DNA from: Palsa-892 sp035295845
GTDB lineage: Bacteria > Pseudomonadota > Alphaproteobacteria > Rhizobiales > Xanthobacteraceae
DNA length: 64,000 nt
Direction of reading: 5' to 3'
Assembly (NCBI GenBank): GCA_035295845.1
Contig: DATGIF010000017.1
Span: forward strand, 62,001-126,000
The position numbers and the translations under genes were made by a program. The notes under the pieces are model-generated. The model saw only the letters and a list, made by a program, of their open reading frames with translations. It made no database searches and was not told where the DNA came from. Positions 44,931 through 53,420 of the stretch are shown one piece after another (position 1 is the first letter of the stretch; each line of letters starts with the position of its first letter).

Positions 44931-46328
44931 ATGGATAGCGTGAGCCCGGCGCAGCGCGTCGTCGGCACCGCGCGGCCGTTTCCATCTTTCGCCGAGGCGT
45001 TCCGGGTCTGGCTGAAGGTGGCCGCCCTTTCCTTCGGCGGTCCGGCGGGACAAATCGCGGTCATGCACCGCATCCTCGTCGACGAGAAGCGGTGGGTTTC
45101 CGAAAGCCGGTTCTTGCACGCGCTCAACTACTGCATGTTGCTGCCCGGACCCGAGGCGCAGCAGCTCGCGACCTATATCGGCTGGCTGATGCACCGCACC
45201 GCAGGCGGCATCATGGCCGGCGGCCTGTTCATCCTGCCCGGCATCGTTTCGATCATGGCGCTGAGCTACGTCTACGCGGCCTATGGCAAGGTCGGCGCGG
45301 TCTCGGCGCTTTTCTTCGGGCTGAAAGCGGCTGTGCTCGCGATCGTCATCGAAGCCGTGGTCCGCGTCGGCAAGCGCGCGCTCAAGACCGACGCCATGCG
45401 CCTTCTCGCCGCCGCAGCCTTCATCCTGATCTTCTTTTTCGGCGTGCCGTTTCCGCTCATCATTCTCGCTGCCGGCATGATCGGATTCATCGGCGGCCGC
45501 TCGGGCCACGCGGCGTTCCAGGCGAGCGCGGGTCACGGCGCGAGCGGAAAAAGCGGGGATAGCGAGAGCCTGCTCGGCGATCAGCTTCCTCCACACGCGC
45601 GTCCCACGGTCGCGCACACGCTCGTGGTCGCCGCCATCTGGCTGTTGTTGTGGCTCGTTCCGGTAGCGGCCCTGCTCGTGTCGCTGGGAACCGGCAATGT
45701 CTTCAGCCAGATCGCCGTCTTCTTCAGCAAGATGGCGTTGGTGACCTTCGGCGGCGCTTATGCGGTGCTCGCCTATGTGGCGCAGCAGGCGGTGGAGCAT
45801 TATCACTGGCTTCAGCCCGGCGAGATGCTCGACGGGCTCGGCATGGCGGAGACGACGCCGGGGCCGCTGATCATGGTGTTGCAATTCGTGGGCTTCATGG
45901 CGGCGTTCCGCGACCCTGGCGACCTGCCGCCGATGCTCGCGGCGACCCTCGGCGGCCTGCTCGCCACCTGGGTTACGTTTACGCCCTGCTTCCTGTGGAT
46001 TTTTCTCGGCGCGCCGTTCATCGAGAAGCTCCGCGGCAACACGGCGTTGAATAGCAGCCTGTCGGCGATCACCGCCGCCGTTGTCGGCGTGATCCTGAAT
46101 TTGGCGATCTGGTTCGCAATCCACACGATCTTTCGCGACGTGTTTCGCGTCGATCAGTTCGGCCTGTCGTTCGACGCACCGATCTTAAGCAGCGTGAATC
46201 TGTGGGCGCTGCTTCTGTCGGTCGCAGCAGCGTTCGCGATTTTCTGGTTCAGGATCGGGATGATTCCGACGCTCGCGGGCTGTTCCGCTGCTGGGCTTGG
46301 ACTCTACCTCGCCGGAGCCATTGCATGA
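44931..46328 (+). CDS. chrA: Chromate efflux transporter ChrA (long form)
   Basis: The 465-residue CHR-family protein has two homologous halves, each beginning with the family signature: ALSFGGPAGQIAVMHRILVDEKRWV in the first (about 31-55) and ALVTFGGAYAVLAYVAQQAVEHY in the second. About ten membrane helices are visible. It exports chromate from the cytoplasm. The frame is open 216 bp further upstream inside chrB, but ATG 44931, two bases after the chrB stop, is the sensible start. Confidence 0.92.
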   Translation: MDSVSPAQRVVGTARPFPSFAEAFRVWLKVAALSFGGPAGQIAVMHRILVDEKRWVSESRFLHALNYCMLLPGPEAQQLATYIGWLMHRTAGGIMAGGLFILPGIVSIMALSYVYAAYGKVGAVSALFFGLKAAVLAIVIEAVVRVGKRALKTDAMRLLAAAAFILIFFFGVPFPLIILAAGMIGFIGGRSGHAAFQASAGHGASGKSGDSESLLGDQLPPHARPTVAHTLVVAAIWLLLWLVPVAALLVSLGTGNVFSQIAVFFSKMALVTFGGAYAVLAYVAQQAVEHYHWLQPGEMLDGLGMAETTPGPLIMVLQFVGFMAAFRDPGDLPPMLAATLGGLLATWVTFTPCFLWIFLGAPFIEKLRGNTALNSSLSAITAAVVGVILNLAIWFAIHTIFRDVFRVDQFGLSFDAPILSSVNLWALLLSVAAAFAIFWFRIGMIPTLAGCSAAGLGLYLAGAIA

Positions 46329-46337
46329 ACTGCGAGG

Positions 46338-46489
46338 CTACGAATCCCTGAAATCGACCGGCGGCTGCGCAGCGCGATTGACTTCGAGCTTGAAGATATC
46401 GGGCCGCGAATAATGCCCGGCGACGTCGAGCGAGCGGCGCGGTCGAGCAAGACGGGGGGCTTCTGAATGACGGCGACCTTCGCGGCCAT
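46338..46489 (-). pseudogene. Nitrilase-family gene reduced to its two ends by an internal deletion
   Basis: Reading from ATG 46489, the first ~18 residues (AAKVAVIQKPPVLLDRA) match the start of nitrilase-type carbon-nitrogen hydrolases. About ten codons later the adjacent frame gives LDVAGHYSRPDIFKLEVNR and runs to TAG 46338, matching the usual end of the same family. The whole catalytic middle (Glu, Lys and Cys, about 250 residues) is missing and the frame shifts at the junction near 46430-46437. A ribosome-binding site GAGGGAAAG survives. It lies 18 bp after the PaaI gene on the same strand. Confidence 0.72.
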
Positions 46490-46507
46490 GGCCGCTTTCC
46501 CTCGCGA

Positions 46508-47026
46508 CTAGAGCTTCATGATCATACACGTCGTCGTGCCGTGCGCGTAGATCTTGCCGTCCTTGTCGATGAGCTTGCCTTCGGCCGTGCCCACGCGCGA
46601 ACCGCTGTGGATGATCCGCCCCTCGGCGCGCAAATGCCCGGTCTTGTCGGTGATCCCGCGCACGAGATGCACTTTCAATTCGAGCGTGGTGTAGGCCGAG
46701 CCTCCCGGGACCAGCGTCTGGATCGCGCAGCTCATCGTTGAATCGAGAAGCGTGCAGGAGAGCCCGCCATGCACCACCCCGATCGGATTGTAGTGGTATT
46801 CGGCGGGGTCGCATTCGAACAACGCATAGCCGGGCTCGACCTTGGTGAGACTGAACCCCATCAGCTGCGCGATCGGCGGTGGCGGAATTTCGCCGGTGAC
46901 AATCTTTTGCAAAAACTCGATCCCGCTCATTCCCTTTTGCACCATGCTTGCGCCGATCATCGGATCGGCCCAGCTCACGGTGCGGGTGCGGGATTTTGAT
47001 TCGGGCACGGCAGCGCTCTTGGACAC
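46508..47026 (-). CDS. PaaI-family thioesterase
   Basis: The 172-residue hot-dog-fold protein has the PaaI signature NPIGVVHGGLSCTLLDSTMS (about 80-99), with the catalytic HGG region, then LELKVHLVRGITDKTG and GTAEGKLIDKDGKIYAHGTTTC. Such enzymes hydrolyse aromatic or medium-chain acyl-CoA. The N-terminal 35 residues are poorly conserved in type. The nitrilase remnant lies directly downstream, so the pair may once have been one operon. Confidence 0.86.
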   Translation of the reverse strand: MSKSAAVPESKSRTRTVSWADPMIGASMVQKGMSGIEFLQKIVTGEIPPPPIAQLMGFSLTKVEPGYALFECDPAEYHYNPIGVVHGGLSCTLLDSTMSCAIQTLVPGGSAYTTLELKVHLVRGITDKTGHLRAEGRIIHSGSRVGTAEGKLIDKDGKIYAHGTTTCMIMKL

Positions 47027-47161
47027 GGAAATCTCCTGAGGGAAAGAACAAGCGGGGCGTTCCGCAGTGCGTCGAAGATGAACGCCGGATGAATGCGCGG
47101 CGCATTGTTCAGCGCCCGCGTGTTTTGTCCATCACATTTAAAACATGTTTGGCATTCCTAT

Positions 47162-47189
47162 TTGACGGGGCTGAATTTGCCCCTAGAAG
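47162..47189 (+). promoter_or_regulatory. Promoter with an embedded inverted repeat
   Basis: TTGACG (47162-47167) and TAGAAG (47184-47189) are 16 bp apart. GGGGC-N7-GCCCC spans most of the spacer, placing a possible operator between the -35 and -10 boxes. The small secreted protein gene starts 56 bp downstream. The rest of the 219-bp gap shows a 10-bp palindrome AAACATGTTT at 47141-47150 and no gene. Confidence 0.45.
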
Positions 47190-47245
47190 TCATCTGTCAG
47201 TCGATCGATCGGCGATTTGGCTGGCCGACTGTCGAGGAGAAATCC

Positions 47246-47584
47246 ATGAAGAAAGCATTGCTTGCTCTCGCCGCGGCGTCGTCGATCGCCGCCGCGACCG
47301 TCGCGATCCCAAGCACCGCCGACGCGCGTTGCGGCTGGGGATGCGGCGTTGGTATTGGCGTCGGCGCTTTCGCGCTCGGCACCGCCGTCGGAGCCGCGGC
47401 CGCGCCGCCTCCGGGCTATGGCTGGGGCCCGACCTACTATCCGGCACCGGGCTACGTCGCTTATGGCGGTTATTATGCCCCGGGGCCTGTAGGCTGCCCC
47501 GGCGGCTACTGGGCCCGTCGCCCCGTCTACGATCAGTGGGGCAACCAGATGGGCTGGAGCCGTCCGCGCTGGTTCTGCCCGTAA
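47246..47584 (+). CDS. Small secreted Gly/Pro/Tyr-rich protein, unknown function
   Basis: The 112-residue protein starts at ATG 47246 behind GAGGAGA. A signal peptide (about 1-26, ending ADA) precedes a GWGCGVGIGVGAFALGTAVG stretch, which is a Gly-rich hydrophobic segment, then a Gly/Tyr/Pro-rich C-terminus with WGPTYYPAPGY and a tail of Trp and Cys residues. Four cysteines suggest disulfides. Many rhizobia encode similar small envelope proteins, but no function is known. It has its own promoter and terminator. Confidence 0.72.
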   Translation: MKKALLALAAASSIAAATVAIPSTADARCGWGCGVGIGVGAFALGTAVGAAAAPPPGYGWGPTYYPAPGYVAYGGYYAPGPVGCPGGYWARRPVYDQWGNQMGWSRPRWFCP

Positions 47585-47613
47585 TCTTGTAGCGAAGATC
47601 TCGAATTCTCGAA

Positions 47614-47650
47614 GCCCGGCGGCGCGAAAGCCCGCCGGGCTTTCGATTAT
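47614..47650 (+). terminator. Terminator after the small secreted protein gene
   Basis: GCCCGGC (47614-47620) pairs with GCCGGGC (47634-47640) and is followed by TTTCGATTATTT. It lies between two convergent genes and could stop transcription mainly in the plus direction. Confidence 0.7.
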
Positions 47651-47657
47651 TTCCGGC

Positions 47658-48899
47658 CTAGTCCGTGAGCCGCATCTGCTCAAGCAACGCGGCCGTCGGC
47701 CAGCAATCAAGCGCGAGGCCGTTCGCCTTCTGGTATTGCCCCACGGCCGAGCGCGTGAGCATGCCGGCCTTGCCATCGATCTTGTCGCGGTAGATTCCTT
47801 TTCCCGTGAGATAGCGCTGCATCTTTTCCACGTCGGCGGTCTTCAGCATGGCGACCTTCGCCCACGGCGTCTCGAACGGTTTTGGGTCACTCATGCGGTC
47901 GGCGAGATGGCCGACGAAGAGAACATAGAGATCGGAAAAATTATATTCCTTCAGCACGAAATAGTTTTGGGTGGCGAGAAAGGCGGGGCCATAGGTCCCT
48001 TCGGGCAAGAGCAGCGAAGCCTGCTCGGTGAGATCCTGGACCGCGAATTTGCGTCCATAGGCCGGCAGATAACCCGCCGCGATCCACTCGAGGATCGATT
48101 TCTTCATCTCCGGCACGCCGATGGTGCAATCGATCGTCTGCGGCCTGCGCACCTCATAGGCCCAGCGGATGCCGGGCTTCCAGCCCTTGCCGGCGAGTTG
48201 CTTCGCCGCCGAGGCGAGCGCATCCGGCACTGAGCTCCAGATATCGCGCTTGCCGTCGCCGTCGAAATCGACCGCGTATTTGTAGAACTCCGACGGCAGG
48301 AATTGCGTAAGCCCCATGGCGCCCGCCCACGAGCTTTTCATGTCGGCGAGCTTCACGTGGCCCTCGTCGAGGATCTTGAGCGCAAGCAGAAATTCGTCGC
48401 GGAATTTTTCCTTGCGCTTGCCGATATAGGCCTGCGTCGCAAGCACCCGGACGGCGCTATACGGAAGCTTGTAGGTGCCGTAGGCGGTTTCGCGGCCCCA
48501 GATCGCGAGCACGACATTGCCGGGTACGCCGAACTGGCGTTCGATCGCGGCGAGTGTGGCGCGTTGCTCTGAAGCAAGTTGTTTTCCCTGCTCGGCCAGC
48601 CGCGCAATCGTCGTCTCCGACAGATACTCGGCTGGCGACTGCAGGAATTCTGGCTGCCCCGGCGGCGCACGGCCGGGAAGATCGAGATCCGGTAGAGAAA
48701 GATCGGGTTCAAGACCGCGCGTGGCCATCTCGAAGGTTTGCCGCGAGACGCCGAGAGCTTGTGCCGCGGGCCACAGTCCGGCAAGCCATTGCTGGAATTG
48801 AACGTCAGCGGCGAAAAGCGGAGAAATACTCACCCACAAAAACGCCACCGCGAGGACAATCGGCATGAAAGGCAGACGGGAGATGAAATTCAACCGCAT
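47658..48899 (-). CDS. Lytic murein transglycosylase (MltB type) with peptidoglycan-binding domain
   Basis: The 413-residue protein has a signal peptide (about 1-30) and the SLT_2 domain (about 35-330), with the catalytic glutamate in AIWGRETAYGTY, GAMGLTQFLPSEF, and DFDGDGKRDIWSSVPDALASAA. A PG_binding_1 domain forms the C-terminus (about 350-410). It cleaves glycan strands in the periplasm. No lipobox is seen, so it is probably soluble. It follows ettA by 12 bp and may share its transcript. Confidence 0.91.
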   Translation of the reverse strand: MRLNFISRLPFMPIVLAVAFLWVSISPLFAADVQFQQWLAGLWPAAQALGVSRQTFEMATRGLEPDLSLPDLDLPGRAPPGQPEFLQSPAEYLSETTIARLAEQGKQLASEQRATLAAIERQFGVPGNVVLAIWGRETAYGTYKLPYSAVRVLATQAYIGKRKEKFRDEFLLALKILDEGHVKLADMKSSWAGAMGLTQFLPSEFYKYAVDFDGDGKRDIWSSVPDALASAAKQLAGKGWKPGIRWAYEVRRPQTIDCTIGVPEMKKSILEWIAAGYLPAYGRKFAVQDLTEQASLLLPEGTYGPAFLATQNYFVLKEYNFSDLYVLFVGHLADRMSDPKPFETPWAKVAMLKTADVEKMQRYLTGKGIYRDKIDGKAGMLTRSAVGQYQKANGLALDCWPTAALLEQMRLTD

Positions 48900-48911
48900 C
48901 GGCTTCGCATC

Positions 48912-50567
48912 TTAGCGGGTGAACTTTTTGTATTTGATCCGGTGCGGAATTTCGGCGGCAACACCCAGCCGCCGCTTCTTGTCCGCCTCGTAATCCTGGA
49001 AGTTGCCCTCGAACCACTCAGCGTGGCTGTCGCCCTCGAAGGCGAGAATATGAGTCGCGATACGGTCGAGGAAGAAGCGATCGTGGCTGATGATGACGGC
49101 GCATCCGGCGAAATCCTCGAGCGCCTCCTCGAGCGCGCGCAAGGTGTCGACGTCGAGATCGTTGGTGGGCTCGTCGAGAAGGAGCACGTTCGCGCCCGAT
49201 TTCAGCATCTTGGCGAGATGCACGCGGTTGCGCTCGCCGCCCGAAAGCGCGCCGACCTTCTTCTGCTGATCGCCGCCCTTGAAGTTGAAGGCCGCGACAT
49301 AGGCGCGGCTTTGCACCTGCCGTTTGCCGAGTTCGATCTGCTCGTCGCCCCCCGAGATTTCTTCCCACACGGTCTTCTTGCCGTCGAGCGAGTCGCGGCT
49401 CTGATCGACATAGCCGAGCGTAACGCTTTCGCCGATCTTGATCGTGCCGCTGTCGGGTTTCTCCTGGCCGGTGATCAGCCGGAACAGCGTTGTCTTGCCG
49501 GCGCCGTTCGGCCCGATCACGCCGACAATGCCGCCGGGCGGCAGCTTAAAGGCGAGTTTTTCGAACAGAAGATTTTCGCCATAGGCCTTCGCGAGCCCGT
49601 CGGCCTCGATCACGTTCTGGCCGAGCCGTTCGGCGACCGGAATGATGATTTGTGCGGTCTGCGGCGCCTTGTCGGCCGACTTTTTCACCAGCTCTTCGTA
49701 GCGCTGGAAACGTGCCTTGTTCTTCGCCTGGCGCGCGCGCGGCGAGGCCTGAATCCATTCGCGCTCGCGCTCGATCGCGCGCTGACGCGCCTCTTCCTCG
49801 CGACCTTCCTGCTCGAGCCGCTTCTGTTTCTGCACCAGCCACGATGAGTAGTTGCCCTGATAGGGAATGCCGCGGCCGCGATCGAGTTCGAGGATCCAGC
49901 CGGTGACGTTGTCGAGAAAGTAGCGGTCGTGGGTGACGATGAGCACGGCACCCGGATATTGCCTGAGATGCCCTTCGAGCCAGGCAACGGTTTCGGCGTC
50001 GAGATGGTTGGTTGGTTCGTCGAGAAGCAACAAGTCGGGCTGTTCAAGCAAAAGACGGCAGAGCGCGACGCGGCGCTTTTCGCCGCCCGAAAGCGTCTCC
50101 ACTTTGGCTTCGTCCGAGGGGCAGCGCAGCGCGTCCATCGCTTGGTCGATCTTCGAATCGAGATCCCATAGCCCCTTGGCCTCGATTTCGTCCTGTAATT
50201 TGGCCATTTCTTCGGCGGTCTCGTCGGAATAATTCGCCGCAAGCTCATTGTAGCGGTCGAGCAATGCGCGCTTCTCGGCAACCCCATCCATCACGTTTTC
50301 GCGTACGTTCTTGTTCGGATCGAGTTCAGGCTCCTGCGGCAGATAACCCACGCGCGCGCCTTCCGCGGCCCGGGCTTCGCCGGTGAACTCCTTGTCGAGG
50401 CCGGCCATGATCCGCATCAAGGTCGACTTGCCGGCGCCGTTCACGCCGAGGACCCCGATCTTGGCGTCGGGATAAAACGACAGGTGAATGTCGTCCAATA
50501 CCTTCCGGCCACCCGGATAGGCCTTGGAGAGACCGTTCATTTGATAGACGTATTGCCAGGACGCCAT
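48912..50567 (-). CDS. ettA: Energy-dependent translational throttle protein EttA (ABC-F)
   Basis: The 551-residue protein has two ABC domains with no membrane part. Walker A motifs are GVNGAGKSTLM and GPNGAGKTTLF; signatures are LSGGEKRRVALCRLLL and LSGGERNRVHLAKML, followed by LLLDEPTNHLD and LLLDEPTNDLD. The linker between them is long and basic (about 240-310). It binds the ribosomal E site and gates entry into elongation by energy state. ATG 50567 (ASWQYVYQMNGLSK) gives the family length; the frame is open further upstream. Confidence 0.95.
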   Translation of the reverse strand: MASWQYVYQMNGLSKAYPGGRKVLDDIHLSFYPDAKIGVLGVNGAGKSTLMRIMAGLDKEFTGEARAAEGARVGYLPQEPELDPNKNVRENVMDGVAEKRALLDRYNELAANYSDETAEEMAKLQDEIEAKGLWDLDSKIDQAMDALRCPSDEAKVETLSGGEKRRVALCRLLLEQPDLLLLDEPTNHLDAETVAWLEGHLRQYPGAVLIVTHDRYFLDNVTGWILELDRGRGIPYQGNYSSWLVQKQKRLEQEGREEEARQRAIEREREWIQASPRARQAKNKARFQRYEELVKKSADKAPQTAQIIIPVAERLGQNVIEADGLAKAYGENLLFEKLAFKLPPGGIVGVIGPNGAGKTTLFRLITGQEKPDSGTIKIGESVTLGYVDQSRDSLDGKKTVWEEISGGDEQIELGKRQVQSRAYVAAFNFKGGDQQKKVGALSGGERNRVHLAKMLKSGANVLLLDEPTNDLDVDTLRALEEALEDFAGCAVIISHDRFFLDRIATHILAFEGDSHAEWFEGNFQDYEADKKRRLGVAAEIPHRIKYKKFTR

Positions 50568-50673
50568 AGCCGCGGGCGCGCTCCATCTCGACAAATCAGG
50601 AAGACGGCGCGTATGTAGCGGCCGAATCCGTCCTCGGCAAGCCGCCAACCACTTCTTTCAGGGACATTCTGGA

Positions 50674-51813
50674 ATGAACATCGCTACCATCTCTGATCTC
50701 CGCGCGCCCGCGAAACGGCGGCTGCCGAGCTTCGTGTTCGATTATCTCGACGGCGGCGCGGGCACGGAGGCGGGCATGCACCGCAACACCGCCGCCTTCG
50801 ACGAAATTCGTTTCAAGCCCCGCATGCTCGTGAATATCGAGAAGCGCGATCTGTCAACGAACTTGTTCGGACGCCGCTGGTCGCTCCCCTTCGGCACCGC
50901 GCCGATCGGCTTTTGCAATCTTATGTGTCCGGGCGCCGAACAAGCGATCGCGCAAGCCGCGCTCGAGGCCGGCATCCCCTGCACGCTATCGACAGCCGGC
51001 ACTACCGCGCTTGAGGACTACGTCCGCTTCGCCCCGCAGAATGCTTGGTTCCAACTCTATGTTTCGCGCTTCGACAACATCACTCACGACATCATCGACC
51101 GCGCCGACCGCTCCGGTTACGAAACGCTCGTCGTCACCGTCGACATTCCGCTCGCCGCCCGGCGGCCGCGGGATCTGCGCAATAATTTCAGCGTTGCCCT
51201 GAAGATCAGCCCGAAATTCGTGTGGGAATTGGTGAGCCATCCGACTTGGTCGTTTGCGACGCTGTCGGCCGGCATTCCGAAATTCGAGACCATGCAACGC
51301 TATATGGAGGCGGCCGGCACCAAGGCGGTTGCCGGATTCGTGTCCTCGCAAGTGAGCGGTAGTTTCGATTGGGACGCGTTGAAGCGCCTGCGCGATGGCT
51401 GGAAGCGCCGCTTCGTGGTGAAGGGATTGCTTTCGGCCGAGGACGCCGTGCGTGCGCGCGATCTCGGCTGCGACGGCATCGTGATTTCCAACCACGGCGG
51501 ACGCCAGCTCGACTCGCTGCCAGCGCCAATCGAGGTCGTTTCCGAGATCCGCGCCGCAGTCGGTGAAAAGTTTCCGCTGATCCTCGATAGCGGCATTCGT
51601 TCCGGCGAGCACATCGCCAAGGCACTCGCGGCCGGCGCCGACTTTTGCCTCGTCGGCCGCGCGGTGATGTATGCGGTTTCAGCCCTCGGCAAGCGCGGGG
51701 CGAAAGTCGCGATCGATCTCCTCGCGGACGAGATCTCCCGTACCCTCGCGCAAATCGGCTACACCGATATTGGGAGCTTGAAGGCAGCATCCCCGCTCAT
51801 CAGACCGCACTGA
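50674..51813 (+). CDS. FMN-dependent alpha-hydroxyacid dehydrogenase (L-lactate dehydrogenase-like)
   Basis: The 379-residue protein is a TIM-barrel flavoenzyme with DYLDGGAGTE near residue 25, PIGFCNLMCPGAEQAIA, the catalytic His and Arg in ISNHGGRQLDSLPAP (about 272-286), and the FMN phosphate-binding segment LDSGIRSGEHIAKALAAGA. Such enzymes oxidise L-lactate, glycolate or mandelate and feed the respiratory chain. The substrate cannot be fixed by sequence. It diverges from ettA and ends nine bases from the convergent DadA-like gene. Confidence 0.88.
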   Translation: MNIATISDLRAPAKRRLPSFVFDYLDGGAGTEAGMHRNTAAFDEIRFKPRMLVNIEKRDLSTNLFGRRWSLPFGTAPIGFCNLMCPGAEQAIAQAALEAGIPCTLSTAGTTALEDYVRFAPQNAWFQLYVSRFDNITHDIIDRADRSGYETLVVTVDIPLAARRPRDLRNNFSVALKISPKFVWELVSHPTWSFATLSAGIPKFETMQRYMEAAGTKAVAGFVSSQVSGSFDWDALKRLRDGWKRRFVVKGLLSAEDAVRARDLGCDGIVISNHGGRQLDSLPAPIEVVSEIRAAVGEKFPLILDSGIRSGEHIAKALAAGADFCLVGRAVMYAVSALGKRGAKVAIDLLADEISRTLAQIGYTDIGSLKAASPLIRPH

Positions 51814-51821
51814 CGATTGGC

Positions 51822-53087
51822 TCAGGCCACAACCGGACCACCGTGTCCGCCGATCATGTCGGCGATCCGCTTGCCGGAGCCCGCGGCGAGCGTCCAGCCG
51901 AGCGTTCCGTGGCCGGTATTGGTCCACAGGTTTTGATAACGGCGCGTGCGGCCCACATAGGGGATATTTGACGGCGTCGCCGGCCTGAGACCGGTCCAGA
52001 ATTTCGCCTCTTCGAATTTTCCCGCGCGCGGGAATAACGCCTTCGCATTACGCAGAATGGCTTGGCAGCGCGCGAGGTTGAGCGAAAGGTCGTATCCCGA
52101 AAGTTCGGCGGTGCCCGCGACGCGCAAACGGTCACCGAGATTAGAATAGACGAGTTTGTATTGATCGTCGGTGAGGCTCACCACCGGTGCGTGGTTCGCG
52201 CCATTGAACGGAATAGTCACCGAATAGCCCTTCGCCGGATAGACCGCGAGCGAAACGCCATAGGGCCGCAAGAACGGCGCTGAATAGCTGCCGAGGCTCA
52301 CGATCACGTCACGCGCCTTGATCGATTCATAGCCTTGCGGCGTCCGCAGCTCGATCGAACGCACGCTCGAAGCGTCGGCCTCGAGCGCAACCACTTGCGC
52401 GTCATAAAGGAAGGCGACCCCCATGCGTTCGCAGACCGCTGCCAGCGCCTGGGTGAATTTTTTCGCATCCCCGCTTTCATCGGCCGCGGCGTAAGTGGCG
52501 CCGACAATCTCGCGCCGATTGTCCTCGAAGGCCGGCTCGATTTTCACCACTTCGTCGGCGTCGACCACGCGCAGGTCACAGCCATGCTTTCTCATCAGCT
52601 CGGCCGCATGCGTCGCGTGTTCGAGCTCGCGGCGATCGCGATAAAAATGCAGAATGCCCTTCATCCGCTCGTCGTAACGGATGTTCTCACGCGCCCGGAT
52701 TTCTCGCAGCCGCGCGAGGCTCTCCAACGCGAGCTTGACGATCTCTGCCGTATTTCGATCGGTGCGCTGCGGCAGGCACTCGATCAGAAAACGCGCGATC
52801 CAAACCCATTGATGCACGTCGAGTTTCGGCCGAAACAACAGCGGGGCTTCGCCGTCGAACAGCCACTTTAGAACTTTGGACGGCGAGGACGGATTGGCCC
52901 AAGGCTCCGCGTGACTGACGGAAATCTGTCCGCCATTGGCAAAGCTCGTCTCCAGCGCCGCTTGCGGCTGACGCTCGATCACGCACACCGATTTGCCGCT
53001 GCGCGCGAGCCAATAGGCGCCGGTGACGCCGATGACGCCCGCGCCCAAGACCACCACATCGAAATCCTGTTTACGTTGCATGGACAT
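51822..53087 (-). CDS. DadA-like FAD amino-acid dehydrogenase under a glycine riboswitch
   Basis: The 421-residue protein is a DAO-family flavoenzyme. It has the dinucleotide-binding motif VVVLGAGVIGVTGAYWLARSG at the start and the DadA-type C-terminus with GLRPATPSNIPYVGRT and NTGHGTLGWTLAAGSGK. DadA oxidises D-amino acids to 2-oxo acids, delivering electrons to the chain. A tandem glycine riboswitch directly upstream suggests that glycine is a substrate or linked metabolite. ATG 53087 is preceded by GAAGGAG; ATG 53120, preceded by GGAGGGGG next to the riboswitch stem, is an alternative that adds 11 residues. Confidence 0.9.
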   Translation of the reverse strand: MSMQRKQDFDVVVLGAGVIGVTGAYWLARSGKSVCVIERQPQAALETSFANGGQISVSHAEPWANPSSPSKVLKWLFDGEAPLLFRPKLDVHQWVWIARFLIECLPQRTDRNTAEIVKLALESLARLREIRARENIRYDERMKGILHFYRDRRELEHATHAAELMRKHGCDLRVVDADEVVKIEPAFEDNRREIVGATYAAADESGDAKKFTQALAAVCERMGVAFLYDAQVVALEADASSVRSIELRTPQGYESIKARDVIVSLGSYSAPFLRPYGVSLAVYPAKGYSVTIPFNGANHAPVVSLTDDQYKLVYSNLGDRLRVAGTAELSGYDLSLNLARCQAILRNAKALFPRAGKFEEAKFWTGLRPATPSNIPYVGRTRRYQNLWTNTGHGTLGWTLAAGSGKRIADMIGGHGGPVVA

Positions 53088-53125
53088 GACAGCTCCTTCG
53101 CCCATTTGGGCTCGTGTCATGCCCC

Positions 53126-53302
53126 CTCCGTCCTGAACCTGAGAGTTTCGCGCCGGAAAATCGATAGCGGCGCTTGCTCCTTCGGTGGGCCTTTACGGCC
53201 GCTCTTCGGAGTATGGGCTCGGCACCGGTCCGTGAACCTGAGAGTTTCCGGGGCGGTTGCTCCTTCGGTGCCGCCTTCGGAGAAGGCGGGCTCTCCCGGT
53301 GC
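53126..53302 (-). promoter_or_regulatory. Tandem glycine riboswitch (two aptamers)
   Basis: Both aptamers show the conserved core, reading the minus strand: CCGAAGGAGCAA followed by GAAACTCTCAGG. Aptamer I spans about 53302-53222, closed by GCACCGG/CCGGTGC. Aptamer II spans about 53211-53126, closed by CTCCG/CGGAG. A short linker joins them, the usual tandem layout. The 3' strand of the second closing helix is followed directly by GGGGC and an ATG at 53120, so ligand binding could hide or expose a ribosome-binding site. No clear terminator hairpin with a T-run follows, which favours translational control. Confidence 0.92.
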
Positions 53303-53420
53303 TGAGCGGAAATGCTTTCTCTTGGCCACTCCCTTCGACCCATCCGGCTTCGGATGAGCGATTCGCATGAAACAAAGATAGTGCGGTCCGAAGGCTTTTT
53401 CGAGGACGCTCGAAAGCCAT

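Noticed and set aside
44757..46124. Open frame of 455 codons on the minus strand
   Set aside because: Antisense to chrB/chrA, charged shadow of membrane segments.
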